DNA of 64,000 nucleotides from Cladorhizidae sp. MBARI D1340-BT2 (Eukaryota; Porifera; Demospongiae; Poecilosclerida; Cladorhizidae): NCBI GenBank assembly GCA_028752905.1, contig JAQNBH010000002.1, forward strand, positions 39,003,776-39,067,775. The letters run 5' to 3'. Both the position numbers and the translations under genes were made by a program. A model generated the notes under the pieces. It saw only the letters and a list, made by a program, of their open reading frames with translations, was not told the DNA's origin and did not search any database. Shown here one piece after another: positions 24,001-36,000 of this stretch (the stretch's first letter is position 1; every line of letters begins with the position of its first letter).

Positions 24001-27000
24001 CACTCTGATAGAGCACTGGTTGATATAGGCCCACTCTGATAGGACACTGGTTGATATAGGCCCACTCTGATAGGACACTGGTTGATCAGGTATAACTTAC
24101 TTTGTCTGGCTGTGCCCCTAACCAGAGAGCCCCCAATCAGCGGACCGCCTCAGTTCCTGCAGTTCTCAATGCCACTGTAAACGTTGCTATAGGTACGACG
24201 TCTCGCAATAAAGAGTTTGACGGACATCTGTAAAGGGGGGACCGATGACAGCCTCTACGTCAGAGTCAGCGATGTCCTCGCTCAGTTACTGCCTCTGGGT
24301 TAGTATATGTGCATGGCTAGCCAGCTAGACTGGCCCCTCCTCCCTCCCCTGCTAGCTAGTCTGGCCCCTCCTCCCTTCCCTGCTAGCTAGTCTGGCCCCT
24401 CCTCCCTCACCTGCTAGCTAGACTGGCCACTCCCTCACCTGCTAGCTAAATAGGCTGACCCCTCGCCTGCTGGAAGACCTACCAACACCTTGCAACATTT
24501 CTCTGCAAGATTATGTTGTAAGTAAGTAACTCTTCCATGCCTGCAGCATTGTCTCCTTGTTGCTTGTTGCTGTTGTTGTTGTCATGGTATATCTGTAGAG
24601 GATGAAGCCGACCTGGCCCTGGTCAAGTCAAGTCTGGCCGTAGTCCTGCTAATGAAGCCGGAGCAGGCTCTGGTGGGTATCTTTGATCAGATTATGTCTG
24701 ATGATGAGAATGTGCGGGACAAGGCCATCAAGTACGTGTGCGGGCCATTGATGGACATGAGGCAGAAGCTCTTCTATCACCAGCCGGATAATGAGAAGTG
24801 TTTATTGCAGCTCATTAAGAAGGTTAATGCTGTGTTGTTAAGAGGGTTGGCTCACTCACTCTCTTGTTAATTAATGCTGTGTTGTTAAGAGGGTCACTCT
24901 CTTGTTAATTAATGCTGTGTTGTTAAGAGGGTCACTCTCTTGTTAATTAATGCTGTGTTGTTAAGAGGGTTGGCCACTCACTCTCATGTTAATTAATGTT
25001 GTGTCGTTAAGAGGGTTGGCGCACTTACTCTCTTGTTAATTAATGCTGTGTTGTTAAGAGGGTCACTCTCTTGTTAATTAATGCTGTGTTGTTAAGAGGG
25101 TTGGCCACTCACTCTCATGTTAATTAATGTTGTGTCGTTAAGAGGGTTGGCGCACTTACTCTCTTGTTAATTAATGCTGTGTTGTTAAGAGGGTCACTCT
25201 CTTGTTAATTAATGCTGTGTTGTTAAGAGGGTTGGCCACTCCCTCTGTCTCTTGAGAGGATGTTGATGTGTGTTGATGTGATGTCTTGTGTAGGTGCTGG
25301 TAGACGTGACTGGGGAGGAGTTTGAGATGTTGCTGGACGTGGTCAGCAAGCTTTCCTATACCTCGACAAGGGAAGGTTCACAAGAGCTGGTGGCTCTTAT
25401 CAGTCAGCAGGCTGACCTCTCCGCACCATTCAAGGTGGCATGATGGCTGCACCACACACACTAGCTGGCATGATGGCTGCTCTCCACACACACTAGCTGG
25501 CATGATGGCTGCTCTCCACACACTAGCTAGCATGATGGCTGCTCTCCACACACTAGCTGGCATGATGGCTGCTCTCCACACACTAGCTGGCATGATGGCT
25601 GCTCTCCACACACTAGCTGGCATGATGGCTGCTCTCCACACACTAGCTGGCATGATGGCTGCTCTCCACACACTAGCTGGCATGATGGCTGCTCTCCACA
25701 CACTAGCTGGCATGATGGCTGCTCTCCACACACTAGCTGGCATGATGGCTGCTCTCAACACACTAGCTGGCATGATGGCTGCTCTCCACACACACTAGCT
25801 GGCATGATTCTGGTGATGGTGTGTATTTGTAGAGGACTTTGCGTGTGGGGAGGATAGTGTGTTTACGTTTTAGTGCCTAATGAAACCAGTCGCTGCAGAG
25901 AGTAGGGCTTCCTTCTTCTAGCCACTGGTGCTAATTTTTAGTCTTTAGCAGTTGGCAATCTGGAGATAAACATGTTCCTAACTCAGGCATTCAGGTTTTG
26001 ATCCAGTAACTTGGCTATAGTTATAGCTATGAATGAAAAATGTTTTAGTATCAAGAGAGCACACAGAGAGACCTGTCAAGTCCATCCCATAGCTATAACG
26101 TGGTAACCACAAGATTGTTTAGCTCCTGCTAGTTATTGCCCTCTTGTAGAGTGGTGATGATGATGTGGCCCCTCCCTCTCATGATGTGGCCCCTCCCTCT
26201 CTGTAGGCGGACGACTCTGAGGCTGTGGATAAGTTCACCACCTGCTACAGACAGGCACTCAAGTATTGCCTGGTGAGTGTGGCTACACAACCTGTCACAG
26301 GCAGGCACTCAAGCACAGCCTTGTGTGGTGTGAGTGTGTATATGGTGATGTGTGTGGTGTGAGTGTGTATATGGTGATGTGTGTGTATGTGTAGCACGGG
26401 TGTTCTGCCTCGGAGTTCAGCAAGTACACTTGTGAGAAGATCTTGCCAGTCATGGACCAAGTACAAGAAGAACACATGAGGTGCTATACACACCACCACC
26501 ATCACCAGAGTCCTCCACAGCTCACCTTCTGGTTGTTGCTATACACACCATCACCATCACCAGAGTCCTCCACACCTCACCTTCTTGTTGTTGCTATACA
26601 CACCACCACCATCACCAGAGTCCTCCACACCTCACCTTCTTGTTGTTGCTATACACACCACCACCATCACCAGAGTCCTCCACACCTCACCTTCTTGTTG
26701 TTGCTATACACACCACCACCATCACCAGAGTCCTCCACACCTCACCTTCTTGTTGTTGCTATACACACCATCACCATCACCAGAGTCCTCCACACCTCAC
26801 CTTCTTGTTGTTGCTATACACACCATCACCAGAGTCCTCCACACCTCACCTTCTTGTTGTTGCTATACACACCATCACCAGAGTCCTCCACACCTCACCT
26901 TCTTGTTGTTGCTATACACACCATCACCAGAGTCCTCCACACCTCACCTTCTTGTTGTTGCTATACACACCATCACCATCACCAGAGTCCTCCACACCTC

Positions 27001-30000
27001 ACCTTCTTGTTGTTGCTATACACACCACCACCATCACCAGAGTCCTCCACACCTCACCTTCTTGTTGTTGCTATACACACCACCACCATCACCAGAGTCC
27101 TCCACACCTCACCTTCTGGTTGTTGCTATACACACCATCACCATCACCAGAGTCCTCCACACCTCACCTTCTGGTTGTTGCTATACACACCATCACCATC
27201 ACCAGAGTCCTCCACACCTCACCTTCTTGTTGTTGCTATACACACCACCACCATCACCAGAGTCCTCCACACCTCACCTTCTTGTTGTTGCTATACACAC
27301 CACCACCATCACCAGAGTCCTCCACACCTCACCTTCTTGTTGTTGCTATACACACCACCACCATCACCAGAGTCCTCCACACCTCACCTTCTTGTTGTTG
27401 CTATACACACCACCACCATCACCAGAGTCCTCCACACCTCACCTTCTTGTTGTTGCTATACACACCATCACCATCACCAGAGTCCTCCACACCTCACCTT
27501 CTTGTTGTTGCTATACACACCATCACCATCACCAGAGTCCTCCACACCTCACCTTGCTAGGTGTAGGTCTTGTGTTCATGCCTACCTATGTAGCTCCTAG
27601 GTTGACTCCATTATTCTTGGCAGATGTAGACTGATTTACCATGCTTGATTAGCATGGATTTCTATATTTACACTGAGTTACAGTGTGTGAACTGTGCGGT
27701 GTCTCTGCACCACGAGGATATCATGCTGCCATTACACAAGTGCACAAACTAACAGGCTGCAGTTGTCTTGCGTATTGCACTTGTGATTGGCCACTGTTCT
27801 AGGTTGCTCGGACAAATATTCATAGCTAACTGGGAGGGGCCAAGATAAACGAGACATTGCCCTTGCGTTAGATTCCATGCATAATCTACGGAGTGCGTGG
27901 ACCCTCCGTGAAATTCATTTTTTACGGTGGTTAATTCCTGGGGGGGGGGGACATCACTGTGTCCTGTCCAGAGCCGCAGCATTCGAGCAACCTCTCAGCT
28001 TTGTGGATTCAGAGAGCTAACCCGGTATCCAGTCGAGCGTCCAGTGAGCTGTGGTGATGCAGAGAGCTACTCCAGCAACTCTCAGAAGACTACAGTCAAT
28101 CTTCATCTTGCCGGGTGTGGGGGAATAAAAACTCCTCCCATTTTCATTGTCATTAGTTTTCTCAAGGTTTGGAACCGAGATATCGCTACTCCGAGTCATG
28201 CAGTGTAACAACTTGCGAAGAACTGAAACTGCTTGAGCTTGTTAGTAAAGCAACCAACCGAACTAGGTAGCTAGTGCTAGATTACTAGGAAAGATTACTA
28301 AAAAAGTGGACTTGTACAGCACCTCGAACATGCTATCAACATGCCCGCATCTTGATTGAGATTAGCCTCACCCACAATTTAAACATTGGTTGGTCCGTTT
28401 CCATAAGCTGCCTCCCTCGCTCATTCTGGTACTTGGTTGGGAATTGCCAATGGCTGGCTGCTATTTTGTGCTATGTTACACTGAGTTACATATTGTTTTT
28501 CCTGTGTTTGCACTGAATTGTACATATTGTTTTCCCTGTGCGTGCACTGAGTTACATGTGTCAAATGTTCACACTGAGTTACATATGTCACCTGTGGTCA
28601 TACCGAGTTACATGTCACACTGAGTCACATGTTGTGTCAGTCACGCAGAGTTGTTGTACCAAGTTAAATATCGTGTCACCTGTGGCCATACCGAGTGTCA
28701 TGTTGTTACACCAAGTTACATGTTGTGTCACCTGTTGTCACACTGAATTACATGCTGTGACCTTTTCCCTCAGACAGGAGCTGTTGCAGTTGCTTGCAGG
28801 GGCGTGTCTGTCACCTGTGAAGCGTGACTTCGCAACTTTGTGCATGCAGCCAGTCTACGACTGCTTACTAGTAAGTCAGAAAACAGTGAACCTTGCACCC
28901 TCAATGTTGTGAGCCCCTCCTCCAATGTTGGGAGCCCCTCCCCCTCAATGTTGGGAGCCACTCCTCCTCAATGTTGGGACCCCTCCTCCCTCAATGTTGG
29001 GAACCCCTCCCCCTCAATGTGTGGAGCCCCCCCCACCTCAATGTTGTGAGCCCATCCTCCCTCTGTAACACTGTAAGAATGGTGTCCTGTATCACTAGGA
29101 CACTGTACACTATAGCACCAGCACTCATTACTATAGCACCAGCACTCATTACTATAGCACCAGCACTCATTACTACAGCACCAGCACTCATTACTATAGC
29201 ACCAGCACTCATTACTACAGCACCAGCACTCATTACTATAGCACCAGCACTCATTACTACAGCACCAGCACTCATTACTACAGCACCAGCACTCATTACT
29301 ATAGCACCAGCACTCATTACTATAGCACCAGCACTCATTACTATAGCACCAGCACTCATTACTATAGCACCAGCACTCATTACTACAGCACCAGCACTCA
29401 TTACTATAGCACCAGCACTCATTACTATAGCACCAGCACTCATTACTATAGCACCAGCACTCATTACTATAGCACCAGCACTCATTACTATAGCACCAGC
29501 ACTCATTACTATAGCACCAGCACTCATTACTATAGCACCAGCACTCATTACTATAGCACCAGCACTCATTACTATAGCACCAGCACTCATTACTATAGCA
29601 CCAGCACTCATTACTATAGCACCAGCACTCATTACTATAGCACCAGCACTCATTACTATAGCACCAGCACTCATTACTATAGCACCAGCACTCATTACTA
29701 TAGCACCAGCACTCATTACTATAGCACCAGCACTCATTACTATAGCACCAGCACTCATTACTATAGCACCAGCACTCATTACTATAGCACCAGCACTCAT
29801 TACTATAGCACCAGCACTCATTACTATAGCACCAGCACTCATTACTATAGCACCAGCACTCATTACTATAGCACCAGCACTCATTACTATAGCACCAACA
29901 CTCATTACTATAGCACCAGCACTCATTACTATAGCACCAGCACTCATTACTATAGCACCAGCACTCATTACTACAGCACCAGCACTCATTACTATAGCAC

Positions 30001-33000
30001 CAGCACTCATTACTATAGCACCAGCACTCATTACTATAGCACCAGCACTCATTACTATAGCACCAGCACTCATTACTACAGCACCAGCACTCATTACTAC
30101 AGCACCAGCACTCATTACTATAGCACCAGCACTCATTACTACAGCACCAGCACTCATTACTATAGCACCAGCACTCATTACTATAGCACCAGCACTCATT
30201 ACTATAGCACCAGCACTCATTACTATAGCACCAGCACTCATTACTATAGCACCAGCACTCATTACTATAGCACCAGCACTCATTACTATAGCACCAGCAC
30301 TCATTACTACAGCACCAGCACTCATTACTATAGCACCAGCACTCATTACTATAGCACCAGCACTCATTACTATAGCACCAGCACTCATTACTACAGCACC
30401 AGCACTCATTACTACAGCACCAGCACTCATTACTATAGCACCAGCACTCATTACTATAGCACCAACACTCATTACTATAGCACCAGCACTCATTACTATA
30501 GCACCAGCACTCATTACTATAGCACCAGCACTCATTACTACAGCACCAGCACTCATTACTATAGCACCAGCACTCATTACTACAGCACCAGCACTCATTA
30601 CTATAGCACCAGCACTCATTACTATAGCACCAGCACTCATTACTATAGCACCAGCACTCATTACTATAGCACCAGCACTCATTACTACAGCACCAGCACT
30701 CATTACTATAGCACCAGCACTCATTACTATAGCACCAGCACTCATTACTACAGCACCAGCACTCATTACTATAGCACCAGCACTCATTACTATAGCACCA
30801 GCACTCATTACTATAGCACCAGCACTCATTACTATAGCACCAGCACTCATTACTATAGCACCAGCACTCATTACTATAGCACCAGCACTCATTACTATAG
30901 CACCAGCACTCATTACTATAGCACCAGCACTCATTACTATAGCACCAGCACTCATTACTACAGCACCAGCACTCATTACTATAGCACCAGCACTCATTAC
31001 TACAGCACCAGCACTCATTACTACAGCACCAGCACTCATTACTATAGCACCAGCACTCATTACTATAGCACCAACACTCATTACTATAGCACCAGCACTC
31101 ATTACTATAGCACCAGCACTCATTACTATAGCACCAGCACTCATTACTATAGCACCAGCACTCATTACTACAGCACCAGCACTCATTACTATAGCACCAG
31201 CACTCATTACTATAGCACCAGCACTCATTACTACAGCACCAGCACTCATTACTATAGCACCAGCACTCATTACTATAGCACCAGCACTCATTACTATAGC
31301 ACCAGCACTCATTACTATAGCACCAGCACTCATTACTATAGCACCAGCACTCATTACTATAGCACCAGCACTCATTACTATAGCACCAGCACTCATTACT
31401 ATAGCACCAGCACTCATTACTATAGCACCAGCACTCATTACTACAGCACCAGCACTCATTACTATAGCACCAGCACTCATTACTATAGCACCAGCACTCA
31501 TTACTACAGCACCAGCACTCATTACTATAGCACCAGCACTCATTACTATAGCACCAGCACTCATTACTATAGCACCAGCACTCATTACTATAGCACCAGC
31601 ACTCATTACTATAGCACCAGCACTCATTACTATAGCACCAGCACTCATTACTATAGCACCAGCACTCATTACTATAGCACCAGCACTCATTACTATAGCA
31701 CCAGCACTCATTACTATAGCACCAACACTCATTACTATAGCACCAGCACTCATTACTATAGCACCAGCACTCATTACTACAGCACCAGCACTCATTACTA
31801 TAGCACCAGCACTCATTACTATAGCACCAGCACTCATTACTATAGCACCAGCACTCATTACTATAGCACCAGCACTCATTACTATAGCACCAGCACTCAT
31901 TACTATAGCACCAGCACTCATTACTATAGCACCAGCACTCATTACTATAGCACCAGCACTCATTACTATAGCACCAGCACTCATTACTACAGCACCAGCA
32001 CTCATTACTATAGCACCAGCACTCATTACTATAGCACCAGCACTCATTACTATAGCACCAACACTCATTACTACAGCACCAGCACTCATTACTATAGCAC
32101 CAGCACTCATTACTATAGCACCAGCACTCATTACTACAGCACCAGCACTCATTACTATAGCACCAGCACTCATTACTATAGCACCAGCACTCATTACTAT
32201 AGCACCAGCACTCATTACTATAGCACCAGCACTCATTACTATAGCACCAGCACTCATTACTATAGCACCAGCACTCATTACTATAGCACCAGCACTCATT
32301 ACTATAGCACCAGCACTCATTACTATAGCACCAGCACTCATTACTATAGCACCAGCACTCATTACTATAGCACCAGCACTCATTACTATAGCACCAGCAC
32401 TCATTACTACAGCACCAGCACTCATTACTATAGCACCAGCACTCATTACTATAGCACCAGCACTCATTACTATAGCACCAGCACTCATTACTACAGCACC
32501 AGCACTCATTACTATAGCACCAGCACTCATTACTATAGCACCAGCACTCATTACTACAGCACCAGCACTCATTACTATAGCACCAGCACTCATTACTACA
32601 GCACCAGCACTCATTACTATAGCACCAGCACTCATTACTATAGCACCAGCACTCATTACTATAGCACCAGCACTCATTACTATAGCACCAGCACTCATTA
32701 CTATAGCACCAGCACTCATTACTATAGCACCAGCACTCATTACTACAGCACCAGCACTCATTACTACAGCACCAGCACTCATTACTATAGCACCAGCACT
32801 CATTACTATAGCACCAGCACTCATTACTATAGCACCAGCACTCATTACTACAGCACCAGCACTCATTACTATAGCACCAGCACTCATTACTACAGCACCA
32901 GCACTCATTACTATAGCACCAGCACTCATTACTACAGCACCAGCACTCATTACTATAGCACCAGCACTCATTACTATAGCACCAGCACTCATTACTATAG

Positions 33001-36000
33001 CACCAGCACTCATTACTACAGCACCAGCACTCATTACTACAGCACCAGCACTCATTACTATAGCACCAGCACTCATTACTATAGCACCAGCACTCATTAC
33101 TATAGCACCAGCACTCATTACTATAGCACCAGCACTCATTACTATAGCACCAGCACTCATTACTATAGCACCAGCACTCATTACTATAGCACCAGCACTC
33201 ATTACTATAGCACCAGCACTCATTACTATAGCACCAGCACTCATTACTACAGCACCAGCACTCATTACTATAGCACCAGCACTCATTACTACAGCACCAG
33301 CACTCATTACTATAGCACCAGCACTCATTACTACAGCACCAGCACTCATTACTATAGCACCAGCACTCATTACTATAGCACCAGCACTCATTACTATAGC
33401 ACCAGCACTCATTACTACAGCACCAGCACTCATTACTATAGCACCAGCACCAGCACTCATTACTACAGCACCAGCACTCATTACTATAGCACCAGCACCA
33501 GCACTCATTACTACAGCACCAGCACTCATTACTATAGCACCAGCACTCATTGCTACAGCACCAGCACCAGCACTCATTACTACAGCACCAGCACTCATTA
33601 CTATAGCACCAGCACTCATTGCTACAGCACCAGCACTCATTGCTACAGCACCAGCACCCATGGCTGCAGGTGATGGTTTCATATGCTTACCCGGCCACGG
33701 GGGAAAGTGGGAGTTAGAAGACTCTTGCTGGGGGGTTAGGAGACCCCTTATGGGGGCAGGGTTTCCAACTCTTTGCCCATCATCACTTCAGTGTAGCAGA
33801 TGCAGTCATGCAGCTCACTGTGTTTTCTTTGCTGACTGCAGTGGTGGAGATGCAGTCATGCAGCTCACTGTGTTTTCTTGGCTGACTGCATTTCATGTGG
33901 CCACAGTTTTGGGTAATTTAGAGGGGGTATTGACACTGGGTGTGGTTACGGCTGTAGGGGGCAAATCCTAACAGGTGCAGATGTGGAATGTGGCTTAATA
34001 ACATCATGTGTGACTGTGCTGTGTGTGTCATGTGACTGTGACCTTAACATCATGTGTGACTGTGTGTGTGTGTGTGTGTGTCTTCCAGAGCTACCTCCCT
34101 CTGCCTCCACAGGCTGGTGAAGAACAGCCCAAATTGCAGTTCTCCATAGTGGAGTGCCTTCTGTTTGCCCTGCTCAAGTTCAGCATGCACGTGCCCGGCT
34201 TCCTCACCTCCCAAGACCAGCCCACAAGGTTGAAGGACCTGAGAGCAAGGTGAGGTGTCTGTCACTCACTGGCTGCTGCTAGGGAGGAGCTAGTTGTTGT
34301 AGTGCTCGAGGGAGTCTAGTTGTTGCAACTATTATGTGTTGCTGTTGTGTTGATGTTGAGTCATTGTTGCATGTGTTGTCATTGCTGTTGAGTCATTGTT
34401 GCATGTGTTGTCGTTGCTGTTCATTCATTGTTGCATGTGTTGTCGTTGCTGTTCATTCATTGTTGCATGTGTTGTCGTTGCTGTTCATTCATTGTTGCAT
34501 GTGTTGTTATTGCTATTGAGTCATTGTTGCATGTGCTGTCATTGCTGTTGAGTCATTGTTGCATGTGTTGTCATTGTTGTCATTGTTGTTGATTCATTGT
34601 TGCATGTGTTGTCATTGCTGTTGAGTCATTGTTGCATGTGTTGTCATTGCTGTTGAGTCATTGTTGCATGTGTTGTCATTGCTGTTGAATCATTGTTGCA
34701 TGTGTTGCTGTTGAGTCATTGTTGCATGTGTTGCTGTTGAGTCATTGTTGCATGTGTTGTCATTGTTGAGTCATTGTTGCATGTGATGTCATTGCTGTTG
34801 AGTCATTGTTGCATGTGTTGTCATTGCTGTTGAGTCATTGTTGCATGTGTTGTCATTGCTGTTGAGTCATTGTTGCATGTGCCTCATTGCTGTTGAGTCA
34901 TTGTTGCATGTGTTGTTGCTGTTGAGTCATTGTTGCATGTGTTGTCATTGCTGTTGACTCATTGTTGCATGTGTTGTTTCTGTTGGGTCATTGTTGCATG
35001 TGTTGCTGCTGTTGAGTCATTGTTGCATGTGTTGTCGTTGCTGTTGACTCATTGTTGCATGTGTTGCTGCTGTTGGGTCATTGTTGCATGTGTTGCTGCT
35101 GTTGAGTCATTGTTGCATGTGTTGTCATTGCTGTTGAGGCACTGTTGCATGTGTTGCTGTTGAATCAGTGTTGCATGTGTTGTCATTGCTGTTGAGGCAC
35201 TGTTGCATGTGTTGCTGTTGAATCAGTGTTGCATGTGTTGTCATTGCTGTTGAGGCACTGTTGCATGTGTTGCTGTTGAATCAGTGTTGCATGTGCTGTT
35301 GCTCTTGTGGATGTACTTGGTTAAAAAAATTGTCTGTGTGATTGATCTCTAGTGGTGGTCATTATTTGGAGACACTTGTACTCACTGCCCCTCCTATTGG
35401 CACGAGGATGACCTCACACACGCCCCCCTGTGCTCTCTATTAGCAATATACGTCGAGATATCACCTTGAACTCTGTCCTCTGTCTGTTATTAGGTTGCAG
35501 TATTTTGCCCGCGGCTCCCAAACGTACCACGTGCAACTCACGGCAGCTCTGAAGGGGGTTAGTACTGTTGAGATGAAAAAGGAGCAGGTATAATACTAGG
35601 ACACTGTAAAATGGTGTCCTGTACCACTAGGACACTATACTATGGTGTCCTGTATCACTACACTACGACACTGTACACTATGGTTTCCTGTATTACTAGG
35701 ATACTGTACACTATGGTCCTGTATTACTAGGATACTGTACACTATGGTGTCCTGTATCACTAGGACACTATATTACAGTGTCCTATACCACTAAGAATTG
35801 TATACTATGGTGTCCTGTACCACTAGGACACTGTACACTATGGTGTCCTGTTTCACTGGGCCACTATATTACAGTGTCCTATACCACTAAGAATTGTACA
35901 CTATGGTGTCCTGTACCACTAGGACACTGTACATATGGTGTCCTGTATCACTAGGACACTATATTACAGTGTCCTATACCACTAAGAATTGTACACTATG

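Noticed and set aside
22616..24078. Three overlapping minus-strand frames of 386-472 codons
   Set aside because: Artefact of a 31-bp repeat read in three frames; lies in API5 intron 2.
26443..27634. Three overlapping plus-strand frames rich in His/Ser/Pro
   Set aside because: Artefact of a 55-bp repeat; lies in API5 intron 7, and the first frame only begins inside real exon 7.
27749..28211. Short frames on both strands in API5 intron 7
   Set aside because: No domain recognised and overlapping frames on opposite strands; treated as intron sequence.
28893..33971. A 1692-codon plus-strand frame and a 1563-codon minus-strand frame
   Set aside because: Both strands are open because a 21-bp unit without stops is repeated; the region is intron 8 of API5.
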